A stretch of 64,000 nt of DNA from Flavobacteriaceae bacterium (lineage in GTDB: Bacteria; Bacteroidota; Bacteroidia; Flavobacteriales; Flavobacteriaceae): NCBI GenBank assembly GCA_013373635.1, contig JABXHN010000022.1, positions 1 through 64,000 on the forward strand. The letters run 5' to 3'. Shown piece after piece: positions 10,102 through 20,392 of this stretch. How positions within the stretch are numbered: position 1 is the stretch's first letter; every line of letters begins with the position of its first letter. The position numbers and the translations under genes are program-made. The notes beneath the pieces were generated by a model. It made no database searches. It was not told the DNA's origin and saw only the letters and a list, made by a program, of their open reading frames with translations.

Positions 10102-11094
10102 ATGGCATTATTTAATTTTCAAAAGCCCGATAAGGTTATCATGATTAATTCAACAGATTTTGAAGGGAAATTCGAATTTCGTCCTTTGGAACCTGGATAT
10201 GGATTAACCGTTGGTAATGCTCTTAGAAGAGTGATGCTTTCTGCATTAGAAGGTTTCGCTATTTCATCGGTACGCATAGATAAAGTTGAACACGAGTTTT
10301 CTGTAATACCTGGTGTTGTAGAAGATGTTACAGAAATCATCTTAAACTTAAAACAAGTACGTTTTAAAAGACAGATTGACGATGTAGAAAACGAAACAGT
10401 ACAAGTTTCTGTTAGTGGTAAGAATCAACTTACTGCAGGTGATATTCAAAAACACATCTCAGGTTTTCAAGTATTGAACCCTGATTTAGTGATTTGTAAT
10501 ATGGAATCTGATGTTAACTTCACAATGGATCTTTATATTGAAAAAGGTCGTGGATACGTTCCAGCTGAAGAAAACAAAAAATCAGGTGCTCCAATTGGAA
10601 CAATTGCTATCGATTCGATCTTTACTCCAATTAAAAACGTTAAGTACTCAATTGAGAACTTCCGTGTAGAGCAAAAGACAGATTACGAAAAGTTAGTTTT
10701 TGAAATCATCTCTGATGGTTCAATTCATCCAAAAGATGCATTGACAGAAGCTGCTAAAGTTTTGATTCACCACTTTATGTTGTTCTCAGATGAGCGTATC
10801 ACCCTAGAGGCTGATGAAATTGCTCAAACTGAGACTTATGACGAAGAATCATTGCATATGCGTCAGTTATTGAAAACTAAGTTAGTTGATATGGATCTTT
10901 CAGTCAGAGCATTAAACTGCTTAAAAGCTGCTGAAGTAGACACCTTAGGTGACTTAGTATCATTCAACAAAAACGACTTGATGAAGTTTAGAAACTTTGG
11001 TAAAAAATCATTAACTGAATTAGAAGAGTTAGTGATCAACAAAGGTTTGAGTTTCGGAATGGACTTGTCAAAATATAAATTAGATAGAGATTAA
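10102..11094 (+). CDS. rpoA: DNA-directed RNA polymerase subunit alpha
   Basis: RpoA dimerises to scaffold the polymerase, and its C-terminal domain contacts UP elements and activators. The 330-residue protein has the N-terminal assembly domain ([21 protein letters not shown] near residue 20; quoted part [13 protein letters not shown]) and a C-terminal domain from about residue 255. The latter includes [20 protein letters not shown], whose arginine matches the DNA-contacting Arg265 of E. coli. Position between rpsD and rplQ is canonical. Confidence 0.98.
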   Translation: MALFNFQKPDKVIMINSTDFEGKFEFRPLEPGYGLTVGNALRRVMLSALEGFAISSVRIDKVEHEFSVIPGVVEDVTEIILNLKQVRFKRQIDDVENETVQVSVSGKNQLTAGDIQKHISGFQVLNPDLVICNMESDVNFTMDLYIEKGRGYVPAEENKKSGAPIGTIAIDSIFTPIKNVKYSIENFRVEQKTDYEKLVFEIISDGSIHPKDALTEAAKVLIHHFMLFSDERITLEADEIAQTETYDEESLHMRQLLKTKLVDMDLSVRALNCLKAAEVDTLGDLVSFNKNDLMKFRNFGKKSLTELEELVINKGLSFGMDLSKYKLDRD

Positions 11095-11133
11095 TCAATC
11101 CAAAGCATCGCTTTGTGATAAAGAAATAGAACA

Positions 11134-11694
11134 ATGAGACACGGTAAAAAAGTTAATCATTTAGGAAGAAAGAAAGCGCATAGAACTGCTATGCTTGCTA
11201 ATATGGCATGTTCGTTAATTGAGCACAAACGCATCAATACAACTGTAGCTAAAGCTAAAGCATTGAAAGTTTTTGTTGAACCGATCATTACTAAAGCAAA
11301 AGCTGAAAACAATCAGACTACTGAAAAGGGAACTCACAACAGACGTGTTGCTTTCTCAAGATTGAGAGACAAGAACGCAGTTACAGAGTTGTTTTCTACA
11401 GTATCTGAAAAAGTAGCAGATCGTCAAGGAGGTTACACTCGTATCATTAAATTAGGAAACCGTTTAGGGGATAATGCTGATATGGCGATGATCGAGCTTG
11501 TAGACTTCAACGAGATTTATAACGCAGACAAGCCTAAGGCTAAGAAAACGCGTAGAAAGAAGAAATCATCAGCTCCTGCAGCTCCTGAAGTTGTAGCAGA
11601 AGAAACTACTGAAGCTCCAGTAGAAACTGTTGCTGAAGCACCTGCTGAAGCAGCTGAAGATGTAAAAGAAGATGAAGCAAATGACAAACAATAA
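11134..11694 (+). CDS. rplQ: 50S ribosomal protein L17 (bL17) with acidic C-terminal extension
   Basis: L17 sits near the exit tunnel rim. Residues 1-125 are standard L17 ([34 protein letters not shown]). The rest is a basic stretch ([10 protein letters not shown]) followed by an alanine/glutamate-rich tail to residue 186, against about 120-130 residues in E. coli. The low-complexity tail probably is disordered. Extended L17 tails are, as I recall, common in Bacteroidota. A strong terminator follows, so this is the last gene of the superoperon. Confidence 0.97.
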   Translation: MRHGKKVNHLGRKKAHRTAMLANMACSLIEHKRINTTVAKAKALKVFVEPIITKAKAENNQTTEKGTHNRRVAFSRLRDKNAVTELFSTVSEKVADRQGGYTRIIKLGNRLGDNADMAMIELVDFNEIYNADKPKAKKTRRKKKSSAPAAPEVVAEETTEAPVETVAEAPAEAAEDVKEDEANDKQ

Positions 11695-11720
11695 TGTTAA
11701 TTTGTTTTTAAAATAGAATT

Positions 11721-11752
11721 AAGGATAAGTCTTTTGCTTATCCTTTTTTTTT
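11721..11752 (+). terminator. Rho-independent terminator ending the ribosomal superoperon
   Basis: A perfect stem AAGGATAAG (11721-11729) / CTTATCCTT (11737-11745) with a 7-base loop is followed by a run of about nine T residues. It lies 26 bases after the rplQ stop. Confidence 0.92.
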
Positions 11753-11781
11753 GTTTTTTTGTGAAATGTAACAATTGATTT

Positions 11782-12882
11782 ATGAAATACACAACTAGAA
11801 AACCAGCATTGATCTTACTCGCAGATGGAACTATTTTTCACGGTAAAGCCGTAGGAGGAAAAGAGGGAACTTCTTTTGGAGAAGTTTGTTTTAATACCGG
11901 AATGACCGGGTATCAGGAAATTTTCACCGATCCATCGTATTTTGGTCAACTTATGGTGACTACCAATGCTCATATCGGAAATTACGGAGCAACTGAGGTC
12001 GATACCGAATCAGATAGTGTTAAGATAGCTGGTTTGATATGTAAGAATTTTTCTTACACCTATTCAAGAGATTTAGCTCAGGAATCACTCGAAGAGTTTA
12101 TCAGTAAGAGCAATTTATTTGCGATTTCTGATGTGGATACCAGAGCACTTGTAAGTTATATCCGCGATAATGGTGCGATGAATGCAGTGATTACTACTGA
12201 TGTTGATAATTTAGACGCTATTGCTAAAGAATTAGCTGCTTTTCCTTCGATGAAAGGATTAGAACTCGCTTCAAAAGTTTCAACGAAAGAACCGTATTTT
12301 TATGGAGAAGAAGACGCTCCAATTAAGATTGCTGCTTTAGATATTGGAATTAAGAAAAACATTCTGAGAAACTTTGCAAAACGTGGAGCTTACGTAAAAG
12401 TATTTCCATACAATACACCCTTTTCTGAATTAGAAGCGTTTAATGCAAATGCTTACTTCATTTCAAATGGTCCTGGAGATCCAGAACCATTATCTGAATC
12501 TATTGAATGTGCGAAGGGAATGATCAACAGTGGAAAACCAACCTTTGGAATTTGTTTAGGACACCAGGTGATTGCTTTAGCAAATGGAATTTCGACTTAT
12601 AAAATGCACAATGGTCATAGAGGTATCAATCATCCGGTTAAAAACTTAAAAACAGGTAAAGGTGAAATTACTTCTCAAAACCACGGTTTTGCGGTTAACA
12701 GAGAAGAATTAGAAGCGAACCCTAATTTGGAACTCACTCACGTACATCTCAACGATAATACGGTGATGGGAATTAAAATGAAAGGCAAAGATGTGTTTTC
12801 GGTTCAGTATCATCCTGAAGCTAGTCCTGGTCCCAATGATGCTAATTATTTATTCGACGATTTCTTTGAATTGATGAATTAG
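11782..12882 (+). CDS. carA: Carbamoyl-phosphate synthase small (glutaminase) subunit
   Basis: CarA hydrolyses glutamine and passes ammonia to CarB for carbamoyl phosphate, the precursor of arginine and pyrimidines. The 366-residue protein has the N-terminal CPSase small domain (LADGTIFHGKAVG, FNTGMTGYQEI) and a class I glutamine amidotransferase domain with nucleophile Cys258 in GICLGHQ. His344 and Glu346 lie in QYHPEAS, so the triad is intact. carB is not in the window. The gene lies between the ribosomal terminator and eno. No clear promoter motif is visible in the 30 bases before it. Confidence 0.97.
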   Translation: MKYTTRKPALILLADGTIFHGKAVGGKEGTSFGEVCFNTGMTGYQEIFTDPSYFGQLMVTTNAHIGNYGATEVDTESDSVKIAGLICKNFSYTYSRDLAQESLEEFISKSNLFAISDVDTRALVSYIRDNGAMNAVITTDVDNLDAIAKELAAFPSMKGLELASKVSTKEPYFYGEEDAPIKIAALDIGIKKNILRNFAKRGAYVKVFPYNTPFSELEAFNANAYFISNGPGDPEPLSESIECAKGMINSGKPTFGICLGHQVIALANGISTYKMHNGHRGINHPVKNLKTGKGEITSQNHGFAVNREELEANPNLELTHVHLNDNTVMGIKMKGKDVFSVQYHPEASPGPNDANYLFDDFFELMN

Positions 12883-12965
12883 TATTTCTCAGTCAATTCT
12901 GTTTTTATTGCTAATTATACAATACAAACTCAGTTGATTGTCAAAATTTTAAAAAGTAATTGAAT

Positions 12966-14329
<1,364 letters not shown>

Positions 14330-14351
14330 TCGCTTTGCAATATTGAATATC

Positions 14352-14383
14352 AAAGGCGCTTTTCACAAAGGCGCCTTTTTTTT
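14352..14383 (+). terminator. Rho-independent terminator after eno
   Basis: Stem AAAGGCGC (14352-14359) / GCGCCTTT (14371-14378), loop of 11 bases, followed by a T run. It lies 22 bases after the eno stop. Confidence 0.9.
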
Positions 14384-14435
14384 GTGATATTTATCATAAT
14401 AATCTGTTAATCCCCTTTTTTACGCATCATATGGA

Positions 14436-14466
14436 TTGTTTTAGTGCAGTCTTTTTATTAATTTTG
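14436..14466 (+). promoter_or_regulatory. Promoter of gltA
   Basis: TTG at 14436-14438, a 20-base spacer, then TAATTTTG at 14459-14466. Both elements match the Bacteroidota TTG-N19/20-TAnnTTTG arrangement. The expected leader is about 23 bases. Confidence 0.7.
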
Positions 14467-14494
14467 AAAACCTTTTAAAATCTACACAATCTCA

Positions 14495-15778
14495 ATGAAA
14501 AATAAAGCCACATTAGAATATCAAGGAAAAAAATATGAGTTTCCTGTAATTGAAGGAAGTGAAAATGAATTAGCTATAGATATTAAGACCCTTAGAGCGC
14601 AATCAGGAATGATTACAATCGATCCGGGTTATAAAAATACAGGTTCTTGTGAGAGTGGAATTACGTTCTTAGATGGTGAAAAAGGCATCTTGAGATACAG
14701 AGGGTATTCGATTGAAGAATTGGCTGAAAAAGCATCCTTTTTGGAAGTCGCTTATTTGTTGATTTTTGGGGAACTTCCTACAAAGAGAGAGTTGGAAAAA
14801 TTCCATACGGATATCGTCAATGAATCCATGGTAGATGAGGACATGAAAAAGATCTTGGATGGTTTTCCTAAATCAGCTCATCCAATGGGTGTTTTGTCTT
14901 CTTTGACTTCAGCATTGATCGCTTACAATCCAAAATTTGTGAACGTTAGTTCTGAAGAAGAAATGTACGGTGCAATTGTAAGAATTGTCGCTAAGTTTCC
15001 AGTGTTGGTTTCTTGGACTTATAGAAAACAAAAAGGTCTTCCATTAGACTACGGAGATGATTCTCTAGAATATGTGGAGAACTTTATCAAAATGATGTTT
15101 AAAAAACCTAATCACGATTATCAACGCAATGATACTGTGATTAAGGCGATGAATAAATTATTAATCCTTCACGCAGATCACGAACAAAACTGTTCAACTT
15201 CGACGGTTAGAATCGTTGGTTCTTCTCACGCAGGGTTATTTGCCTCATTATCTGCTGGTATATCAGCCCTTTGGGGACCACTTCACGGTGGTGCAAACCA
15301 AGCCGTACTCGAAATGCTTCAAGCAATTCAAGAAGATGGAGGTGATACGAAGAAATATATGGCCAAGGCCAAAGATAAAAACGATCCATTTAGATTGATG
15401 GGATTCGGACACCGCGTTTACAAAAACTTTGATCCACGTGCCCGTATCATTAAAAAAGCTGCAGATGATGTATTGGATGCACTTGGAATTGATGATCCTA
15501 TCTTAAACATAGCTAAAGGATTAGAGCAAGAGGCTCTAGAGGATCCGTATTTCGTGGATCGCAAGCTATATCCAAATGTGGATTTCTATTCTGGAATTAT
15601 CTACAGAGCACTTGGAATTCCTACAGAAATGTTTACTGTGATGTTTGCACTTGGTAGACTTCCAGGTTGGATTGCACAATGGAGAGAGATGCGACTCAAC
15701 AATGAGCCAATTGGTCGTCCTCGTCAAGTCTATGTGGGAGCAACCACTCGAGAGTTTGTCTCGATTCAAGATCGATAA
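14495..15778 (+). CDS. gltA: Citrate synthase
   Basis: Citrate synthase condenses oxaloacetate and acetyl-CoA as the entry step of the TCA cycle. The 427-residue protein has the N-terminal extension and length of the Gram-negative hexameric type. Conserved blocks are DPGYKNTGSCESGITFLDGE, LHADHEQNCSTSTVR with a catalytic histidine, GPLHGGANQAVLEML, and MGFGHRVYKNFDPRA with the substrate-binding histidine and arginine. Aconitase, the next enzyme of the cycle, is elsewhere in the window at 50508. It has its own promoter and terminator. Confidence 0.98.
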   Translation: MKNKATLEYQGKKYEFPVIEGSENELAIDIKTLRAQSGMITIDPGYKNTGSCESGITFLDGEKGILRYRGYSIEELAEKASFLEVAYLLIFGELPTKRELEKFHTDIVNESMVDEDMKKILDGFPKSAHPMGVLSSLTSALIAYNPKFVNVSSEEEMYGAIVRIVAKFPVLVSWTYRKQKGLPLDYGDDSLEYVENFIKMMFKKPNHDYQRNDTVIKAMNKLLILHADHEQNCSTSTVRIVGSSHAGLFASLSAGISALWGPLHGGANQAVLEMLQAIQEDGGDTKKYMAKAKDKNDPFRLMGFGHRVYKNFDPRARIIKKAADDVLDALGIDDPILNIAKGLEQEALEDPYFVDRKLYPNVDFYSGIIYRALGIPTEMFTVMFALGRLPGWIAQWREMRLNNEPIGRPRQVYVGATTREFVSIQDR

Positions 15779-15783
15779 TATCC

Positions 15784-15812
15784 AAGCCCTTTTCTAAAAA
15801 GGGCTTTTTTTA
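15784..15812 (+). terminator. Rho-independent terminator after gltA
   Basis: Stem AAGCCCTTTT (15784-15793) / AAAAGGGCTT (15797-15806) with a 3-base loop and following T residues, 5 bases after the gltA stop. Confidence 0.9.
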
Positions 15813-15835
15813 TAAAAAAATTAAGCATCTTTGTA

Positions 15836-15853
15836 GGATATATAACAATATCC
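15836..15853 (+). promoter_or_regulatory. Hairpin in the leader of the DDAH-like gene
   Basis: GGATAT (15836-15841) and ATATCC (15848-15853) form a 6-bp stem with loop ATAACA, ending 2 bases before the ATG. A near-consensus -7 element, CATCTTTG, lies at 15826-15833, so the hairpin would be at or near the very 5' end of the transcript. It could influence translation start or RNA stability. Confidence 0.4.
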
Positions 15854-15855
15854 AT

Positions 15856-16770
15856 ATGCTAGATCTTAAGATTCTCAATGAAACATCGATGCTAAAAGCA
15901 GTTGTATTAGGAACTGCTGTAAGCAATGGTCCTGTTCCAAAAGCAGCGGATGCCTATGATCCAAATTCATTGATGCATATTAAGGCAGGTACCTATCCGC
16001 TTGAATCCGATATGGTTTCTGAAATGGAGACATTTTCAGAAGTTTTAAAGAAGTATGGAGTTGAGGTTTTTCGTCCTGAAATCATAAAAGATTGCAATCA
16101 AATTTTTAGTCGGGATATCGCCTTTGTAATTGAGGACTATATTTTTAGATCCAATATTTTACCACATAGAGAAGAAGAATTCGAAGCTATTTTACACGTA
16201 TTAGATCAAATCAATCCTCATAAAATTATCAGCCCTCCAGAAGAAGTTCACATTGAAGGTGGTGATGTGATGCCTTGGTTTGATTATATATTTGTAGGAG
16301 TGTATACCGGAGATGATTATGCGGATTATATCACTGCTCGTACCAATAAAGAAGGCGTAGCTTTCTTGCAATCGTTCTTTCCTGAAAAGAAGGTCAAATC
16401 CTTCGAATTGAAAAAATCAAATACCAATCCTGCAGAAAACGCACTCCATTTGGATTGTTGTTTTCAGCCTATCGGGACTAAATACGCCTTAGCACATCCA
16501 GAAGGATTCTTAAATCCAGAAGAATATCAATGGATATTGGATTATTTTGGTAAGGAAAACGTGTTTGAAATCACTAAAGAGGAATTAGTGATGATGGGCT
16601 GTAATGTGTTTTCAATAGCTCCGACTGTAGTGGTGTCTGAAAAGCGACTTACTAGGGTCAATCAATGGATGCGATCCAAAGGGTTTACCGTTGAAGAAAT
16701 TGCCTATGCTGAAATAGCTAAACAAGGAGGGATGCTACGTTGTAGCACGCTACCATTAATTAGAAACTGA
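15856..16770 (+). CDS. Dimethylarginine dimethylaminohydrolase / amidinotransferase family protein
   Basis: This enzyme belongs to the guanidino-group modifying superfamily (DDAH, arginine deiminase, amidinotransferase), which uses a Cys-His-acid mechanism to attack the guanidine carbon. The 304-residue protein shows the expected residues: Asp87 in SRDIAFV, Glu134 in EGGDV, His198 in ALHLD and a likely nucleophile Cys249 in MMGCNVFS. The exact substrate (methylated arginine, arginine or another guanidine) cannot be told from sequence. The next gene starts in the ATGA overlap at its stop, so the two are co-translated. argS lies after them. Confidence 0.85.
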   Translation: MLDLKILNETSMLKAVVLGTAVSNGPVPKAADAYDPNSLMHIKAGTYPLESDMVSEMETFSEVLKKYGVEVFRPEIIKDCNQIFSRDIAFVIEDYIFRSNILPHREEEFEAILHVLDQINPHKIISPPEEVHIEGGDVMPWFDYIFVGVYTGDDYADYITARTNKEGVAFLQSFFPEKKVKSFELKKSNTNPAENALHLDCCFQPIGTKYALAHPEGFLNPEEYQWILDYFGKENVFEITKEELVMMGCNVFSIAPTVVVSEKRLTRVNQWMRSKGFTVEEIAYAEIAKQGGMLRCSTLPLIRN

Positions 16771-17702
16771 TGAAACAGACCACTAATACACTTTTAATGA
16801 TTCGTCCGGTTCACTTTAGAGCCAATGAAGACACTGCGGGAGATAATTACTTTCAAAAGAATTTAGACCTGCCTCAAAAAGAATTACTCAAAAGAGCTCA
16901 AGATGAGTTTGACAACTTTGTAAGCCAATTGAGATCAGTTGGAGTTCAAGTTATAGTAACAGATGCTCAAAGTGAAGTAGATGTGCCCGATGCTCATTTT
17001 CCAAACAATTGGATTTCTTTTCACGAGAGTGGTATGGTAGGGATATACCCCATGTTAGCTCCTTCAAGACGTTTAGAGCGCAATGAAGAGGTTTTATCCT
17101 TGTTGGAGGATAAAGGCTTTACAATCACTGAAATTATTGATTATACGGCTGCTGAAGAAGAAGAGCTCTTTTTAGAGGGTACTGGGTCCATGATTTTGGA
17201 TCGAGAAAACAGAAAAGCATATGCTGCAATTTCTCAGCGTACCGATGAAGATTTGTTTGTGGAATTCTGTGAGGATTTTGAATATACCCCTATAGTATTT
17301 ACAGCAAATCAAGAAATTGAAGGTAAACTGATGCCAATTTATCACACCAATGTCATGATGTGTGTAGGTAGTAAGTTAGCAGTTGTTTGTTCGGCTTCCA
17401 TTACCGATAAAAAAGAGCGCAAAAACGTCATGAAGCAGTTGAAATCGGATGCTAAGGAACTCATCGATATCAGTATAGCTCAAATGAATCAGTTTGCTGG
17501 TAATATGTTAGAGGTTCGAGGTATGGGAGATCAGCCTTATCTGGTTATGAGCACATCGGCTTTTAATTCACTTAGAGGGGATCAAATTAGTGCTATTGAA
17601 AAGCACTGTAGAATTCTTCACGCTGATTTAGAAACAATTGAAATTTGTGGAGGTGGTTCTGCTCGTTGTATGATGGCAGAAGTATTTTTACCTAAATCTT
17701 GA
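16770..17702 (+). CDS. ctlX: Citrulline utilization hydrolase CtlX-like amidinohydrolase
   Basis: A second guanidino/ureido-modifying enzyme. The 310-residue protein matches what I know as CtlX (DDAH_eukar family) by TLLMIRPVHFRAN at the start, the FPNNWISFH motif near residue 78, likely catalytic His192 in PIYHTNVMM and nucleophile Cys300 in GGGSARCMMAE. CtlX is linked to citrulline use, by family annotation. The start overlaps the preceding stop by one base. It precedes argS, which has its own promoter. Substrate assignment is inference. Confidence 0.8.
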   Translation: MKQTTNTLLMIRPVHFRANEDTAGDNYFQKNLDLPQKELLKRAQDEFDNFVSQLRSVGVQVIVTDAQSEVDVPDAHFPNNWISFHESGMVGIYPMLAPSRRLERNEEVLSLLEDKGFTITEIIDYTAAEEEELFLEGTGSMILDRENRKAYAAISQRTDEDLFVEFCEDFEYTPIVFTANQEIEGKLMPIYHTNVMMCVGSKLAVVCSASITDKKERKNVMKQLKSDAKELIDISIAQMNQFAGNMLEVRGMGDQPYLVMSTSAFNSLRGDQISAIEKHCRILHADLETIEICGGGSARCMMAEVFLPKS

Positions 17703-17731
17703 TATAAGGACACAGTTATCGAGTCATTTAG

Positions 17732-17739
17732 TATATTTG
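17732..17739 (+). promoter_or_regulatory. Promoter -7 element of argS
   Basis: TATATTTG, a perfect TAnnTTTG match, 19 bases before the argS ATG and after the ctlX stop. No TTG is seen at the usual distance. Confidence 0.65.
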
Positions 17740-17758
17740 CACTCCATAAAAATACTTC

Positions 17759-19525
17759 ATGAATATTCAGGATCACATCTCGCTAAAGGCTAATGAGCTT
17801 TTAAAAAAAGAGTTCGATACAACTTTTGAATCTTTTGATTTTCAGCCTACACGTAAAGATTTTGATGGAGATATCACCCTAGTGGTGTTCTCTCTCCTTA
17901 AAAAAATTAAGGGAAATCCAGTAGCTATTGGGACTGCAATAGGGGAGTTTCTCAAAGAACAGCTAGATGAAATTACAGATTACAATGTTGTAAAGGGGTT
18001 TTTAAACCTTTCTTTATCAGATGCTTATATACTCGATCAATTCTACAATTTAGATTCTAAAAAAGGAATCAAAGCAAAGGGAGGTAGATTGGTTGAATAC
18101 TCATCGCCAAACACCAATAAACCACTTCACTTAGGTCATATTCGAAACAACCTCTTGGGGTATTCTGTGGCTAAGATATTAGAAGCGGCGGGGCACAAGG
18201 TGTACAAGACTCAAATCATCAACGATCGAGGTATTCATATTTGTAAGAGTATGTTAGCCTGGAAGCGTTTTGGAGAAGGACAAACTCCTGTGTCAACAGG
18301 ACTTAAAGGAGATAAACTCGTAGGTAATTTTTACGTGGCTTTTGACAAGGCCTACAAAGAAGAAATAGCAGCATTAATTGCATCGGGAACTGATAAAGAA
18401 ACTGCTGAAAAAACAGCTCCTATTCTTTTAGAAGCTCAAGAAATGCTTCGCAAATGGGAGGCAGGAGATCAGGAAGTGGTTGATCTTTGGAAAACCATGA
18501 ACGGATGGGTTTACAAAGGATTTGAGGTGACTTACAAGAACCTCGGAGTAGATTTTGATTCCTATTATTACGAGAGCGATACCTATCTCTTAGGAAAAGA
18601 TATTGTTGTAGAAGGTCTTGAAAAAGGAGTCTTTTTCAAAAAGGAAGACGGAAGTGTGTGGATTGATCTTACTGAGGATGGATTGGATGAGAAAATCGTT
18701 CTAAGAGCTGATGGAACAGCTGTTTATATGACTCAGGATATCGGTACTGCAATTCAGCGTATCAAAGATCATCCTGATGTCAATGGAATGGTTTATACCG
18801 TTGGTAATGAGCAAGATTATCACTTTAAAGTATTGTTTTTAATTCTCAAGAAATTAGGATTTGATTGGGCGAATCAACTTTACCACCTCAGTTATGGCAT
18901 GGTTGATCTTCCTTCTGGAAAAATGAAATCCAGAGAGGGGACTGTAGTTGATGCAGACGATCTAATTGTAGAGATGAGTGATACGGCTGAGAAATTATCT
19001 GATGAACTCGGCAAATTAGAAGGTTTTAGTGAAGAGCAAAAGAAAGAGCTTTACAAAACAATAGGACTTGGAGCCTTAAAATACTTTATTCTCAAAGTAG
19101 ATCCTAAAAAGAGAATCTTATTTGACCCTGCTGAATCTGTAGATTTTCAGGGAAATACGGGGCCTTTTATACAATATACTCACGCTAGAATTCAATCAAT
19201 TCTCAGAAAGGTTGATTTTGATATTAACGCCAATGCTGATTTGAGCTCTTATTCACTTCATCAAAAAGAGCGTGATCTCATTGCGATATTAGAAGATTAT
19301 CCATCGGTATTAGAGGCTGCTGCGTCACAGTATTCACCAGCTCTAATTGCTAATTACACCTACGATTTAGTAAAAACGTTTAATTCGTTTTACCAAAATG
19401 TATCCATTTTAGGGGAGTCAAATCAACAAGTAAAAAGCTTTAGAGTTCAACTTTCTAAAAAAGTTGCAGCGTATATTAAAGAATCATTTGCGCTACTTGG
19501 AATCGAGGTTCCAGATCGTATGTAG
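17759..19525 (+). CDS. argS: Arginyl-tRNA synthetase
   Basis: ArgS charges tRNA-Arg with arginine. The 588-residue class I synthetase has an N-terminal Add-1-like domain, the HIGH motif as HLGHIRN within NKPLHLGHIRNN, and a KMSKS-like KMKSREGT. A C-terminal DALR anticodon-binding domain follows (QYTHARIQSILRK onward). It follows two arginine/citrulline-directed hydrolases, and its promoter sits in the 56-base gap. A compact bidirectional terminator follows. Confidence 0.98.
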   Translation: MNIQDHISLKANELLKKEFDTTFESFDFQPTRKDFDGDITLVVFSLLKKIKGNPVAIGTAIGEFLKEQLDEITDYNVVKGFLNLSLSDAYILDQFYNLDSKKGIKAKGGRLVEYSSPNTNKPLHLGHIRNNLLGYSVAKILEAAGHKVYKTQIINDRGIHICKSMLAWKRFGEGQTPVSTGLKGDKLVGNFYVAFDKAYKEEIAALIASGTDKETAEKTAPILLEAQEMLRKWEAGDQEVVDLWKTMNGWVYKGFEVTYKNLGVDFDSYYYESDTYLLGKDIVVEGLEKGVFFKKEDGSVWIDLTEDGLDEKIVLRADGTAVYMTQDIGTAIQRIKDHPDVNGMVYTVGNEQDYHFKVLFLILKKLGFDWANQLYHLSYGMVDLPSGKMKSREGTVVDADDLIVEMSDTAEKLSDELGKLEGFSEEQKKELYKTIGLGALKYFILKVDPKKRILFDPAESVDFQGNTGPFIQYTHARIQSILRKVDFDINANADLSSYSLHQKERDLIAILEDYPSVLEAAASQYSPALIANYTYDLVKTFNSFYQNVSILGESNQQVKSFRVQLSKKVAAYIKESFALLGIEVPDRM

Positions 19526-19550
19526 TACAGTATATTCTATTGCTAAATAA

Positions 19551-19576
19551 TAAAGGCCGCATAGCGGCCTTTATCT
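19551..19576. terminator. Bidirectional terminator between argS and a convergent membrane gene
   Basis: A perfect 10-bp stem TAAAGGCCGC (19551-19560) / GCGGCCTTTA (19564-19573) with loop ATA. The A and T runs either side are short, so termination strength is uncertain. It serves the convergent gene ending at 19592 as well. Confidence 0.75.
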
Positions 19577-19591
19577 TTATTAAAACATTTG

Positions 19592-20392
19592 TTATTTGTT
19601 TTTGATTCCAATTGGAATGTGAAAGTTAGGAATGAACTTAACTATTTTCTCTACCACGGTGTATAGGAATCGATAGATTGTGATATTCACATACATAATG
19701 GCTAATCCAATGATGACATTAAAGAACGAATACGCGATAATGACTAGTTCGAAGAATGAATAACCATTGTTAGTTCCAAGCTGAGAATTGAGACTTAAAT
19801 CGTAAAAAGAATTGATGAAACTACTCAAAAAGTAAAGATCAAGACTTTCTAAAATACCCGATAAGGCACTAATTGGAATGGTGTAAATAGGGTTGAGCAT
19901 ATCCATTAAACTTGTTCCATTTGCTGTGAGTAGGTCTGCGTCAAACACAAAAGCAAATACAGTGTTTAAGGCTCCAAATAATGCTGATAAGGCAATGATT
20001 TCTCCCATGATTCTAATATTGGTCAGCACAAAGTCTTTAAAAACAAACTCTACCATAGATTTGTGTTCCGTGTGAAAACTGTCTCCGTGGGTTCGAATTA
20101 CTTGTGCCATTGGAAATGCAGCATAGGCAAAGAGCACAAAAGAGAGAACAGACCCAATTTTTGCTAACATTCCAGCTGAGCTATCACTAAAATAATCGAT
20201 AGCATTTGTGATGACGGTGTATTCCATTAAAATAAAGAATACTAATGCCGCTAATTGATAAAAATACTTCACATAGCAACGTATACCGTCTTTTGAATTG
20301 AAATTGCTTAATCCAGTGTTGAGTTTGCCTTGCATGATCTTTTGATTGACCATTGAAGGGAAATCTAAAACTTGTTTTAAATAATCGTTCAT
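19592..20392 (-). CDS. Hypothetical multi-pass membrane protein
   Basis: I do not recognise a named family. The 266-residue product has a hydrophilic N-terminus of about 45 residues, then roughly five hydrophobic segments. These include LAALVFFILMEYTVI, IGSVLSFVLFAYAAF, IIALSALFGALNTVFAFVF and a C-terminal pair, FFNVIIGLAIMYVNITIY. No catalytic motif is visible. The gene stands alone: it converges on argS across a terminator and diverges from ffh across 281 bases. Confidence 0.75.
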   Translation of the reverse strand: MNDYLKQVLDFPSMVNQKIMQGKLNTGLSNFNSKDGIRCYVKYFYQLAALVFFILMEYTVITNAIDYFSDSSAGMLAKIGSVLSFVLFAYAAFPMAQVIRTHGDSFHTEHKSMVEFVFKDFVLTNIRIMGEIIALSALFGALNTVFAFVFDADLLTANGTSLMDMLNPIYTIPISALSGILESLDLYFLSSFINSFYDLSLNSQLGTNNGYSFFELVIIAYSFFNVIIGLAIMYVNITIYRFLYTVVEKIVKFIPNFHIPIGIKNK

